Numbered from the stretch's first letter, positions 7,522-15,361 are shown. The stretch is 20,848 nucleotides of DNA from Cyanothece sp. UBA12306 (GCA_003448685.1 DLXW01000030.1:4451-25298); one strand, 5' to 3'. Notes: generated by a model not told the origin, from the sequence alone. Numbers and translations are program-made.

Positions 7522-8226
7522 TTAGCTGTTTTTCTTCTGATTAAGTTTGCGTTTGAAGAAAGCACCAAAGCTGATGGCTGTTCCTGCACCAAGGATGGTT
7601 AAGGGTTCGGGAATAGATTGGACAGATTGGACACCGAAAGTAAGACTGTTCCCAGAGTTATTGATCCCATTGGTTGAGACAGATAAGGAGCTAACCGGAC
7701 CTGTAAATTGGATAATACCGTTATTCGAACCACTTTCTTCTGGGAAACTTAGGGTATTACCTGAAACTGTTCCCTCCCCTAATCCAGAAAGTATGGTAAA
7801 CGATTGATTGAATGTATAAGTTGTGGTATTAACACCTGTAGCGGCTCCTCGCCACCGAACAACATAGAGCAGAAGATTGGAAATAGGATTGGAAAAGGTC
7901 GCTGTCCAGTTGCTATTCAATGAATAATTAACAACTTCGTTACTTGATGGGGGAGCAGCAGAAAAATCACTGTCTGAGAAAATATTCAAGCCACCAATAA
8001 AACTTCTTTCAGCATTGGAAAAAGTAACCGTGGTTCCATTCAAGTCTCCAGTTATGTCTGTGTTTCCCACAGGAGGGTCGGGGACTTCCCAATCAACACT
8101 AATAGCCGCAGATATTGCTGATTTTGGGGACATGAGCAAACTGCCAGTAACCGCACTTACTGCCAGTACCGAATGTATAACTAAAACACTTACGGATTGC
8201 CTAAATAATGTGGTATTCAATAACAT
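7522..8226 (-). CDS. PEP-CTERM sorting-domain exported protein
   Basis: The 234-residue protein begins with an export signal (hydrophobic segment about residues 12-34, then small residues up to SAISA near 40). The mature part is Ser-, Asn- and Thr-rich and beta-strand-like. It ends in a PEP-CTERM tripartite signal: the motif IPEP near 205-208, the hydrophobic stretch LTILGAGTAISFGAFF, and the basic tail KRKLNQKKNS. Such proteins are exported by Sec and processed at the membrane by an exosortase, usually in bacteria that make exopolysaccharide. The middle of the protein is not recognised as a known domain. No exosortase gene lies in the window. The gene is probably transcribed on its own or from the lipoprotein gene 53 bases upstream on the same strand. 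Confidence 0.85.
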   Translation of the reverse strand: MLLNTTLFRQSVSVLVIHSVLAVSAVTGSLLMSPKSAISAAISVDWEVPDPPVGNTDITGDLNGTTVTFSNAERSFIGGLNIFSDSDFSAAPPSSNEVVNYSLNSNWTATFSNPISNLLLYVVRWRGAATGVNTTTYTFNQSFTILSGLGEGTVSGNTLSFPEESGSNNGIIQFTGPVSSLSVSTNGINNSGNSLTFGVQSVQSIPEPLTILGAGTAISFGAFFKRKLNQKKNS

Positions 8227-8279
8227 TTCTGAACTTAAAGTAAATAAATTGGAATTGCCCTATCCTACCACAAAGTTTC

Positions 8280-8678
8280 TTAAGATTCAGATTCTAAGCG
8301 AATAGCAGATCCTTGGGCATTAGTGCGATAAATCCAAGTTTTTTGGCCATCGGTAATTACTATACGCCATCCTTCTACTAAAGCTTGGGTACAAAATTCA
8401 TCTGCTTTAGCTAGTCCTAAACAGCCATCTGGCCAAGTTTTAGCCAATGATTCCTTCATTTGTAATTGTTCGGGTGTAACGTCTGTTAGCTTAGAGACTT
8501 GCTGACGAACAGCATCGATCACCATTGGGGGAGGATTATTGTTCTCCATTGCCGTTTCCTCGATTTTTTCCGGTACACTTGATGGAACTGGGGTAGCAAC
8601 TCGAGAGGGTGTTTGCTCAGCGCATCCCCCAAGACTTAACCATAGCAATAAATAGCAAAAGCAAGAGAATTTTTTCAT
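8280..8678 (-). CDS. Conserved cyanobacterial lipoprotein of unknown function
   Basis: From the ATG at 8678 the product is 132 residues: MKKFSCFCYLLLWLSLGGC is a lipoprotein signal with lipobox SLGGC, so the protein is probably lipid-anchored. An upstream in-frame ATG at 8705 would put nine extra residues before the basic MKK start and is less likely. After a Pro/Ser-rich linker the conserved part reads VTPEQLQMKES, WPDGCLGLAKADEFC, VEGWRIVITDG, TWIYRTNAQGSAIRLE. The two cysteines in this part may form a disulfide. I recall similar WPDGCLGL-containing proteins in cyanobacteria, but no function. It lies 53 bases upstream of the PEP-CTERM gene on the same strand. Confidence 0.8.
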   Translation of the reverse strand: MKKFSCFCYLLLWLSLGGCAEQTPSRVATPVPSSVPEKIEETAMENNNPPPMVIDAVRQQVSKLTDVTPEQLQMKESLAKTWPDGCLGLAKADEFCTQALVEGWRIVITDGQKTWIYRTNAQGSAIRLESES

Positions 8679-8727
8679 TTTAATTAGAATATAAGATATA
8701 CCCATCAGATGATTTTAGGAACTATCG

Positions 8728-8735
8728 GCGATCGC
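8728..8735. repeat. HIP1 octamer GCGATCGC in an intergenic region
   Basis: This copy of the cyanobacterial highly iterated palindrome lies between the divergent lipoprotein and holin-like genes. Further copies start at 885, 2012, 6156, 10304, 10799, 11573, 14302 and 14808, all inside genes. Confidence 0.9.
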
Positions 8736-8780
8736 GTAAAGTCTCAGCACTTAAAAAGGTTAAAAAAACTTAAATGATTG

Positions 8781-8787
8781 AAGGAGG
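8781..8787 (+). promoter_or_regulatory. Strong ribosome binding site of the holin-like gene
   Basis: AAGGAGG, nearly the full anti-16S complement, ends nine bases before the ATG at 8797. Confidence 0.75.
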
Positions 8788-8796
8788 AACTGACTG

Positions 8797-9144
8797 ATGA
8801 ATAAGTTTTTATTAACTTGGCTGATCACAGCCATTTCTTTATTGATTACAGCCTATCTTATTCCAGGTATTGTGATTAATACTTTCATTGTAGCGGCCAT
8901 TGCGGCCATTGTTATGGGATTAATCAATGCCATTGTACGGCCTATTTTAATTATATTTACCCTACCTTTGACCTTTCTTACTCTAGGTTTATTTCTATTT
9001 GTAGTTAATGCGATTTCTTTTTCTTTAGTCAGTTATTTTACCCCAGGATTTACTATTAATAGCTTTTTAGATGCCTTATTTGGTTCAATTGTTCTGTCTC
9101 TGGTTTCTGGATTCTTAGGTCAATTATTAGGGGATGACAACTAG
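8797..9144 (+). CDS. Phage holin family IV (YvlD-like) four-helix membrane protein
   Basis: The 115-residue protein is almost entirely hydrophobic, with four membrane segments near residues 3-22, 25-45, 48-75 and 85-112. It contains GLINAIVRPILIIFTLPLTFLT, split here as GLINAIVRPIL and LPLTFLTLGLF, which is the signature of the PF04020 family (YvlD, mycobacterial four-helix holin superfamily). In spite of the name these are common chromosomal proteins with no proven lytic role. It starts the plus-strand run of envelope genes, 55 bases before lptA, and has the best ribosome binding site in the window. Family assignment is good; function is unknown. Confidence 0.85.
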   Translation: MNKFLLTWLITAISLLITAYLIPGIVINTFIVAAIAAIVMGLINAIVRPILIIFTLPLTFLTLGLFLFVVNAISFSLVSYFTPGFTINSFLDALFGSIVLSLVSGFLGQLLGDDN

Positions 9145-9185
9145 AGATTTAGACTTCACGTTAAAATAATCTTCAAATGACTAGA

Positions 9186-9194
9186 CGAGGAGAG
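9186..9194 (+). promoter_or_regulatory. Ribosome binding site that selects a TTG start for lptA
   Basis: The purine run GAGGAGAG within CGAGGAGAG ends five to six bases before TTG at 9200. No ATG in frame is better placed, so translation most likely begins at TTG. Confidence 0.6.
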
Positions 9195-9199
9195 TAATT

Positions 9200-9688
9200 T
9201 TGTCCGTTCCCATCTTGATAGCTAAATATTCTTGGAGATCCCTGGGGACTATTTTGGCCTTAACTGTAGGATCGATGATTCTTAAAGGAACCCCACCAGT
9301 TGCCCAAACCCCAGCCCCTAACAGCCCCCTAACCGTGCGTTCTGATATTCAAGAGGCCAACTCAGAAACAGGAGTAGTTACCGCTAGAGGTAATGTCCAA
9401 ATCTTCTATCCAGCCCGTGATATTCAAGGAACAGCAGCCCAAGCGCAGTATTTTAGTCGAGAACGTCGTCTTGTACTTACAGGGGATGTCTATGTCTTGC
9501 AAGAAGGCAATACCATGCGCGCAGAAATTATGACCTATCTCATTGATGAAGGAAGATTTATTGCCACCCCTGAATCAAGCGAGCAAGTAGAATCGATTTA
9601 CCTAGTTACAGAAACTAATAATAACAGCCCCCAACCAGCCTCGGTTGAGCCAGCACCCCCTTTAAATACTCCTCCGTTCAATCCTTAA
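9200..9688 (+). CDS. lptA: LptA-like periplasmic LPS transport protein (OstA domain)
   Basis: LptA-type proteins form the periplasmic bridge that carries lipopolysaccharide from the LptB2FG-C extractor to the outer membrane LptD. The 162-residue product starts with an export signal (positively charged, then a hydrophobic stretch near 14-30, ending near PPVAQ). It continues with an OstA/LptA beta-jellyroll: LTVRSDIQEANSETGVVTARGNVQI, split here as LTVRSDIQEAN and GVVTARGNVQIFYP, and GTAAQAQYFSRERRLVLTGDV with MRAEIMTYLIDEGRF. These correspond to the repeated G-V-x-x-A-x-G-x-V and A-x-Y elements of the family. A Pro-rich tail ends the protein. It is a single short OstA unit, as usual for cyanobacteria. 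The TTG start is chosen on its ribosome binding site. Its position 62 bases before lptB supports the call. No lptC, lptF/G or lptD gene is in the window. Confidence 0.85.
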   Translation: MSVPILIAKYSWRSLGTILALTVGSMILKGTPPVAQTPAPNSPLTVRSDIQEANSETGVVTARGNVQIFYPARDIQGTAAQAQYFSRERRLVLTGDVYVLQEGNTMRAEIMTYLIDEGRFIATPESSEQVESIYLVTETNNNSPQPASVEPAPPLNTPPFNP

Positions 9689-9750
9689 TTACTGGAAATA
9701 CATAACAAAAAACTCACCAATATTGACTTCTTACTCCTGACTTTCAAATA

Positions 9751-10479
9751 ATGACACTTGTTTTAGATAATATCCATAAATCCTACGGCAAAAGGTTCGT
9801 CGTCAATCGGGTTAACCTGAGGGTTGCCCCAGGAGAAATTGTGGGACTTCTCGGTCCTAATGGTGCAGGAAAAACTACCACCTTTTATATTGCCACTGGT
9901 TTAATTAAGCCCAATAGCGGCAAAGTTTGGCTCCATCAAAAAGATGTCACCACCTTACCCCTCAATAAACGAGCGCGGTTAGGCATTGGTTATATGACTC
10001 AGCAAGCTAGTATTTTTCGCCATTTAAGTGTTCAAGAAAACATTAAATTGGCCTTGGAACAAACAGAAGTACCTTTTCGAGAAAGGGGTAACCGCCTTTA
10101 CCAATTACTCAAAGAGTTTCGCTTAGAAAAAATCTGTAATACCCAAGGTTCTCAAGTTTCAGGGGGAGAAAGACGGCGCACCGAACTAGCTAGAGCCTTA
10201 GCGGTAGGACTCCAAGGTCCTCAATTTCTTTTATTAGACGAACCCTTTGCCGGAGTTGATCCGATTGCAGTGTCAGAAATACAGACCCTAATTGCCCAAT
10301 TACGCGATCGCGAAATGGGAATTTTGATTACCGATCATAATGTCAGAGAAACTCTAGCCATTACTAACCGAGCCTATATTATGCGTGACGGCGAAATTTT
10401 GGCCTCAGGCAGTGCCGAAGAACTTTACTCCAATGACTTAGTGCGACAGTATTATTTAGGAGAAAATTTCCAATTTTAA
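9751..10479 (+). CDS. lptB: LPS export ABC transporter ATPase LptB
   Basis: LptB powers extraction of lipopolysaccharide from the inner membrane as part of LptB2FG. The 242-residue protein has the full ABC ATPase set: Walker A GPNGAGKT (35-42), Q-loop near Gln84-Gln85 in YMTQQASIF, signature VSGGE (136-140) followed by RRRTELARAL, Walker B FLLLDEP with Glu164, and the switch His196 in ITDHNVRE. The sequence SIFRHLSVQENI and the terminal DLVRQYYLGENF are typical of LptB and YhbG. It follows lptA and precedes a WD40 gene by 22 bases. The transmembrane partners must be encoded elsewhere. Length is as expected. Confidence 0.95.
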   Translation: MTLVLDNIHKSYGKRFVVNRVNLRVAPGEIVGLLGPNGAGKTTTFYIATGLIKPNSGKVWLHQKDVTTLPLNKRARLGIGYMTQQASIFRHLSVQENIKLALEQTEVPFRERGNRLYQLLKEFRLEKICNTQGSQVSGGERRRTELARALAVGLQGPQFLLLDEPFAGVDPIAVSEIQTLIAQLRDREMGILITDHNVRETLAITNRAYIMRDGEILASGSAEELYSNDLVRQYYLGENFQF

Positions 10480-10501
10480 CCAACTCAGCCCATAAAACAC
10501 C

Positions 10502-12076
10502 ATGAACTTCAAACAATTGCACTGGCTTGAAGTTGCTGAATTCTTAGCATTAGGAATGGCAGTAATCTTGTTGTTGGTAGCCATAGCCGATCAAAATTGG
10601 TTATTGCCGTTAGCATTGATCACTTGTGGTTTAATTTTAAATAGTCTTAACCGCATTCGCTGGCAATATCTCAGTAATCAGCGACTTCTACTGACGAAGA
10701 AACAAATCAAACGTCAAATTTCCCAAGATTTGGAGAACCTGAAGATTTCCGTTGCTCCCCTATCCCCTACTGTTTCCTCAGAAGAATCAGAAAGACGAGC
10801 GATCGCCCGTCTTCAGGAAAACCTGGTCAGTCTTGAGCAATCTCTCAACAGCGTGGTTCAATATCTCAATACCCAAGTTTTACCTGAAAGAATTGAGCAT
10901 CTAGAAAAGTCTCATCTTTTATTAAAACAAAATCTACAGACAATCATTCGGCAAATCGAAGACCCAGCAGCCGAAATAGTAATTCCTTCAGAAGCAGAAA
11001 TATTATCTTTTGATGATTCTTCGACTAAAAGACTCAACGTCTCCCAAGTGACTACCCAACTTCCTATTGTTGCTCCCACCTCCTTTGTTTCCCAGGCTCC
11101 TGATATCCCCGTTTGGCATGAAGTCGAACCCCTTATCGGTCATGATGATGCTGTTAGTTGTTTGGCCATCAGTTCTAACGGAAAATGGCTTCTCAGTGGC
11201 AGTTGGGATCAAACTTTACGGATTTGGGAATTGGCAAAAGGCACTCTTAAGAGTCAGACAACAGCCCATACTCAAGGATTATTAGCGGTAGTATTTGATC
11301 AAGTGGAAACTTCTGAGTCTCATTATCAGATTGCCACGGGAAGTTTTGATCACACGATTAAATTGTGGTCGGTTAATACTGAAGACTCTGATAATATAAC
11401 CTTGAGTTTAGAAGAGACTTTAACTCAACATACAGGTTCGGTTCAATGTTTGGCTTTATCTAATCATCCCTTGCTTTTGGTTAGTGGTAGTTATGATCAA
11501 ACCGTTAAACAATGGAAATTGCCCAAAGGAGAAATGCAATGTAGTTCTTATGATCCTTTAGGGGCAATTTATGCGATCGCCGTTTATAGTGCTGAGGAAT
11601 TAATTGCTAGTGCAGGTGGCGATGGTAGAGTAACCCTCTGGCAATTGGGAAGTGGGAAACAAATTGGCTTTTTGGCGGGTAATGTTTCTTCGGTAGAATC
11701 TTTAGCTTTTAGTCTCGACGGAGAAGCTTTGGCAGCGGGTTGTGTCGATGGTACGATTAAATTGTGGCAACTTGATGCTAGTCGCTTTGGGGCTGGCCGT
11801 CCTCTGCAACCGGTGCGGACCCTTGAGGCTCATAATGGTCAGGTTAAGGCTTTAGTGTTTAATCAAGAGGAGCAACTGTTGTTTAGTGGGGGGGCTGATG
11901 GTTATGTAAGAATTTGGCATCCGAGTCGTCGGGAGGCGATCTCCGTTCTGGGAATTAATGATGTTTCTGAGTTTAACCCTAGTTCTATTTTATCTTTGGC
12001 TTTAAGTGATGATGGTCAATTGCTAATTGCGGGTACTGCCGATGGTAGAGTTCGAATTTGGAAAAAAGCTTCATAG
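10502..12076 (+). CDS. Membrane-anchored WD40-repeat protein (seven-bladed propeller)
   Basis: The 524-residue protein has two adjacent membrane segments (about residues 10-29 and 33-48). They are followed by a likely coiled coil (about 60-155, rich in Glu, Gln, Leu and Lys) and a linker. Seven WD40 repeats then fill residues 211-522, enough for one closed beta-propeller. Repeat ends include SGSWDQTLRIWEL, TGSFDHTIKLWSV, SGSYDQTVKQWKL, SAGGDGRVTLWQL, AGCVDGTIKLWQL, SGGADGYVRIWHP and AGTADGRVRIWKK. Such propellers are scaffolds for protein interaction; there is no catalytic domain. The hairpin of helices probably puts both the N terminus and the propeller on the same, cytoplasmic side (inference). 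It starts 22 bases after lptB and ends 24 bases before the FkbM gene, so it is likely in the same transcript. Confidence 0.88.
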   Translation: MNFKQLHWLEVAEFLALGMAVILLLVAIADQNWLLPLALITCGLILNSLNRIRWQYLSNQRLLLTKKQIKRQISQDLENLKISVAPLSPTVSSEESERRAIARLQENLVSLEQSLNSVVQYLNTQVLPERIEHLEKSHLLLKQNLQTIIRQIEDPAAEIVIPSEAEILSFDDSSTKRLNVSQVTTQLPIVAPTSFVSQAPDIPVWHEVEPLIGHDDAVSCLAISSNGKWLLSGSWDQTLRIWELAKGTLKSQTTAHTQGLLAVVFDQVETSESHYQIATGSFDHTIKLWSVNTEDSDNITLSLEETLTQHTGSVQCLALSNHPLLLVSGSYDQTVKQWKLPKGEMQCSSYDPLGAIYAIAVYSAEELIASAGGDGRVTLWQLGSGKQIGFLAGNVSSVESLAFSLDGEALAAGCVDGTIKLWQLDASRFGAGRPLQPVRTLEAHNGQVKALVFNQEEQLLFSGGADGYVRIWHPSRREAISVLGINDVSEFNPSSILSLALSDDGQLLIAGTADGRVRIWKKAS

Positions 12077-12100
12077 TTATGTAGAAAAGAATTATTTTTT

Positions 12101-12958
12101 ATGAGCGGATTTAATCGTTTTTTGCAGAAAGTTATTAAAACTATTAGTGGCTATAAACTTCATGATTGTGGCAAAGATTATTTTGCACTGAGCAAGGATA
12201 ATGTAGAAATAGAATGTCTTTTTCCAGGAAGCTTGCTTTTAATGGAAAAAAACGCTTGTGAAATGGAAAAAAACAAGGGAATATATGACTACTTACGTCA
12301 ACTGAGATTAAAAACTATCCTAGAAAAGTATCAAATCAATGTTGTTCTAGATGTGGGGGCCAATATAGGTCAATTTGCTCAAGATTTAAGAAAGCTTGAT
12401 TATCAGGGTAGAATTATTTCTTTTGAACCTTTATCAAGTGCTTTTGAAGTCTTAAAAGAAGTTTCTGATAATGATTCTGAGTGGGAGGTTCACCAGATAG
12501 CTTTGGGAAAACAAAATGGAGAAAAAACTATAAATATTGCTGATCAGTCTGTTTTTACATCATTTCTACAATCTAATTCTTGGTGTGAGCAGCAGTTTGG
12601 TCAAAGTTCAGTAGGAAGGGGAAAGGAAACGGTTATAGTCCGTAGACTTGATCAAGTTTTACCCGAAAAAATAGAAAATATAGATCAAGCTCGAATCTAT
12701 TTAAAAATCGACACTCAAGGTTATGATTTAGAAGTCTTTATGGGACTAGGAGAGATACAAACAATGATATCAGCCTTACAAAGCGAGATTTCTGTTGTCC
12801 CCATTTATCAAGATATGCCTCATTTAATCAACAGTATCTCATTGTTTGAAAAGGCTGGATTTGAATTAGCTGGTATGTATCCTGTTAATTACGATCAATC
12901 TACACTTAGAGTTATTGAATTTGATTGTTTAATGGTCAATTCTAATATCCGAAAATAA
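12101..12958 (+). CDS. FkbM family methyltransferase
   Basis: FkbM-type enzymes are SAM-dependent O-methyltransferases, often found in loci for surface glycans or secondary metabolites. The 285-residue product has the SAM-binding motif I VVLDVGANIGQFAQ (residues 81-94) and the acidic strand-end residue Glu109 in IISFEPL. YLKIDTQGYDLEVFMGLG near 205-222 is the family hallmark. The N-terminal 70 residues are a non-catalytic extension. It sits 24 bases after the WD40 gene and 32 before a glycosyltransferase, which suggests methylation of a sugar in an exported glycan. The acceptor is unknown. Confidence 0.88.
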   Translation: MSGFNRFLQKVIKTISGYKLHDCGKDYFALSKDNVEIECLFPGSLLLMEKNACEMEKNKGIYDYLRQLRLKTILEKYQINVVLDVGANIGQFAQDLRKLDYQGRIISFEPLSSAFEVLKEVSDNDSEWEVHQIALGKQNGEKTINIADQSVFTSFLQSNSWCEQQFGQSSVGRGKETVIVRRLDQVLPEKIENIDQARIYLKIDTQGYDLEVFMGLGEIQTMISALQSEISVVPIYQDMPHLINSISLFEKAGFELAGMYPVNYDQSTLRVIEFDCLMVNSNIRK

Positions 12959-12990
12959 ATTTACCTTGCAAAATTATCAAATATATTGAT

Positions 12991-13854
12991 ATGGATCTTG
13001 TTTCAATTATTACTCCATGCTATCATTCTAAACCCTATCTTTCTAAAGCCATTGAAAGTGTATTAACTCAGAATTATCAATCTTGGGAACTGCTAATTAT
13101 TGCCGATGATTTGGCTGATTATCAATCCTTTTGTCAACAAAATTCTTTCTTCGATCCCCGTCTTAAGTTTCTGAGTACAGAAAAAAACGGTAGTGGCCCA
13201 TCCTACGCCAGGAATATTGGTCTAAAAGCTGCTTCTGGGAATATTGTTGCTCTGCTTGACAGTGATGATTATTTCTTACCAGACAAGCTTGCTCTAATGG
13301 TACCAAAAGTTAAAGAATATGGCATGGCATCTTGTGCTTTAGCTGTCTATCTAGAAACCGGCGCTTATTTAAGAACAATAGGAGATCAAGTTCACGAACG
13401 AGGGATACGTTCCCATGAATATCCTTTTATCAACTTTTGCAGTCAGAGCATGATTGTTTGGGATCGAAATCAGATCAATCTTGTTTATGATGTCGATGTT
13501 CCTTGTCTCGAAGACCTTCTTTTTGTCATGCAATGCTACGATTTGATCGAGGAAATTTATCATTTTCCTCAATCTTTACACCATTATTGTAGACGACAAG
13601 GATCACTAACTAATTCTGTTGACACATCTAACAAGTTCATCGAAACTAAACTAAAATTTGTTGATCGGATTAAAAATAAAACTATTGGTATTAATAATCA
13701 AGGAGCATTAGATACTCTACTTAAGGTATTAGAGGTAACTTTTGAAATAGATGATTTGCTCAAAAAAGGCGTAATAGAAATTAATGAAACCGCTTTATTT
13801 TTTGATTTTGTTGAACAGAAGTTCTTAGAAAAAAAACTCTTGCCCTCATTTTAG
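12991..13854 (+). CDS. Family 2 glycosyltransferase
   Basis: The 287-residue protein begins with the GT-A fold: VSIITPCYHSKPYLSKAIES (residues 4-23) and SVLTQNYQSWELLIIADD. The nucleotide-sugar and metal-binding motif LLDSDDYFLP is at 88-97, preceded by ARNIGLKAASG. These mark a GT2 inverting glycosyltransferase acting in the cytoplasm. The C-terminal third is less conserved and has no membrane helices. It is the last gene of the plus-strand envelope run and is convergent with the HisD-like gene, whose stop is 27 bases away. A T6-GGGCT-A6 palindrome in that gap (13857-13873) could be a weak bidirectional terminator. Donor and acceptor sugars are unknown. Confidence 0.88.
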   Translation: MDLVSIITPCYHSKPYLSKAIESVLTQNYQSWELLIIADDLADYQSFCQQNSFFDPRLKFLSTEKNGSGPSYARNIGLKAASGNIVALLDSDDYFLPDKLALMVPKVKEYGMASCALAVYLETGAYLRTIGDQVHERGIRSHEYPFINFCSQSMIVWDRNQINLVYDVDVPCLEDLLFVMQCYDLIEEIYHFPQSLHHYCRRQGSLTNSVDTSNKFIETKLKFVDRIKNKTIGINNQGALDTLLKVLEVTFEIDDLLKKGVIEINETALFFDFVEQKFLEKKLLPSF

Positions 13855-13880
13855 ACTTTTTTGGGCTAAAAAATTGGAGC

Positions 13881-15200
13881 TTACCCCCTATTTTCTTCTG
13901 TGTTCCCCAATCCTCGTTCCCCTTCAACTCTAATCCGAACGGCCTCTGCATTAGCGGACAAACCCTCAGCTTCGGCTAGTAATTGTAAGGTGTCTGAGAG
14001 TTTTTTCAATGCCTTTGGCGAATATTGAATCAGATTTGACTTTTTAAGAAAAGTTTCCACCCCCAGACTAGAAGCAGAACGCACCATCCCACCAGTAGGC
14101 AAAATCACCTCAGAATTACCCAAATAATCTGTGATCGCCTTGGGAGTAGCCGAACCGATCATAATTGTTCCTGCACGGCGAATTTTCTCAACAAAATCCC
14201 AAGGTTGAGCTATGTCGACCATGAGATATTGAGGAACAAACTGATTGGCAATGGTAACCGCTTGTTCTAAAGAGTCAACCACAATAATTAACCCATAATG
14301 AGCGATCGCTTTTTCTGTGAGAATGCTAGGGGAATATTGTTGTAATTGCTCTAAAATTTGCTCTTGAACTGTTTCTGCTAAACCAAAATCAGGAGTAAGT
14401 AAAACTATTGTCGTTGTGGGATCTTGTTCCACTTGAGCTAATAAATCAGCAGCAATCTGGATTGGATTACTATAGTAATCAGCAATAATCATTAAATCTG
14501 AAGCCTGGAGGGGTGTATCAATAGCCACCGTTCCATAAACCATTTTTTTAGCCAAAGTCACCTCAAGATCTCCAGTACCTGTGATCACGTCAACCTTGGG
14601 TACGGTTTCTGTGCCATAGGCCAAAGCAGCAATAGCAGCCGCTCCCCCTAAGCGATAAATCTCGTGAACACCCGCTTCTTGGGCTGCTACTAAAATCTCA
14701 GGATCAACTTTTTGGTTATGATCACAAGGAGTGACTAAAACAATGCGGGGAACTTGGGCAATTTGAGCGGGAATAGCTTGCATCAGTACACGACTGATAT
14801 GGGAACTGCGATCGCCAGCAATATAGAGTCCAGCACAATTGAGAGGAGCGTATCGCTTAGCTATTACCACATCATCCTCTTCAAATTTTACCCACGATTT
14901 TGGTAGACGTTGTTGATGAAAAGATTGGAGTTGTTGACAAACTAATTGGATACCATCAAGTAAACCCTTAGAAATTTGTTGATAAGCCGCATCTAGTTCA
15001 GAACCAGAAACCCTTAATTTTTGTTTAGTCAATGGTAGTTCCAAATCCTCAATAAAAGCTAAATCACCTCTTTGTTTAACAGTTTCTAAAATTTTTCGGA
15101 CGATTACTTCTTGTTTGTGAATTTCATCATCATAGGTGCGATGGCGAATGCGTTGTAATTCCGCTTGAACCTCAGTAGAGTGAGTGATAATTCGCAGCAT
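13881..15200 (-). CDS. Histidinol dehydrogenase-like protein lacking catalytic residues
   Basis: The 439-residue protein aligns with HisD over its full length: RYAPLNCAGLYIAG, RLGGAAAIAALAYGTETVP, ADLLAQVEQDP, ITDYLGNSEVILPTGG and LGVETFLKKS all sit where HisD has its counterparts. HisD oxidises L-histidinol to histidine with a bound Zn2+ and NAD+. Here the Zn ligand expected in AEHDP is Gln259, the one expected in EGLxAH is Asn417, and the catalytic PEHL is PQYL (Gln324-Tyr325). The GPGN loop is GTGD, the AGPSE segment is PLQASD, and the Gln of GGAQAI is Ala187. Gln256 and Asp358, matching the other two ligands, remain. Frame and fold are intact, so this is a diverged paralogue or pseudoenzyme rather than decaying DNA. 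Automatic annotation would call it HisD; it very likely does not catalyse that reaction, and a true HisD should exist elsewhere. Confidence 0.85.
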   Translation of the reverse strand: MLRIITHSTEVQAELQRIRHRTYDDEIHKQEVIVRKILETVKQRGDLAFIEDLELPLTKQKLRVSGSELDAAYQQISKGLLDGIQLVCQQLQSFHQQRLPKSWVKFEEDDVVIAKRYAPLNCAGLYIAGDRSSHISRVLMQAIPAQIAQVPRIVLVTPCDHNQKVDPEILVAAQEAGVHEIYRLGGAAAIAALAYGTETVPKVDVITGTGDLEVTLAKKMVYGTVAIDTPLQASDLMIIADYYSNPIQIAADLLAQVEQDPTTTIVLLTPDFGLAETVQEQILEQLQQYSPSILTEKAIAHYGLIIVVDSLEQAVTIANQFVPQYLMVDIAQPWDFVEKIRRAGTIMIGSATPKAITDYLGNSEVILPTGGMVRSASSLGVETFLKKSNLIQYSPKALKKLSDTLQLLAEAEGLSANAEAVRIRVEGERGLGNTEENRG

Positions 15201-15361
15201 GGAGTTAGGGTACCCCTCTTGGCTACTATCGAACGATAAGTCTTAGGACTCACCTATCTAGCTTAGCTTGTATTTTTATGAAATAGGCATGAACGATTAG
15301 GGTCTAAGAAGGATCATAAGTTAGACTTTAAAGGGTAAGAGTTAAATCTGGTAATAATCGC
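15201..15361. promoter_or_regulatory. Divergent regulatory region with three inverted repeats
   Basis: This gap separates the HisD-like gene from the Pro/Asn-rich gene. It holds TATCG-AA-CGATA (15227-15238), AGTC-TTAG-GACT shortly after it, and GTCTAA (15302-15307) paired with TTAGAC (15321-15326). Any of these could be an operator; none matches a site I can name. No ribosome binding site is clear for either gene. Confidence 0.35.

Noticed and set aside
7386..7592. Minus-strand reading frame of 68 codons encoding repeated LEIGDWR-like units
   Set aside because: It is the translation of the CAATCTC heptamer array, which keeps phase for a while in any frame; its start overlaps the end of the PEP-CTERM gene and there is no ribosome binding site.
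8797..9144. Prophage remnant, because of the holin-type family name
   Set aside because: The PF04020 family is widespread in bacterial chromosomes; no endolysin, integrase or structural phage gene is nearby.
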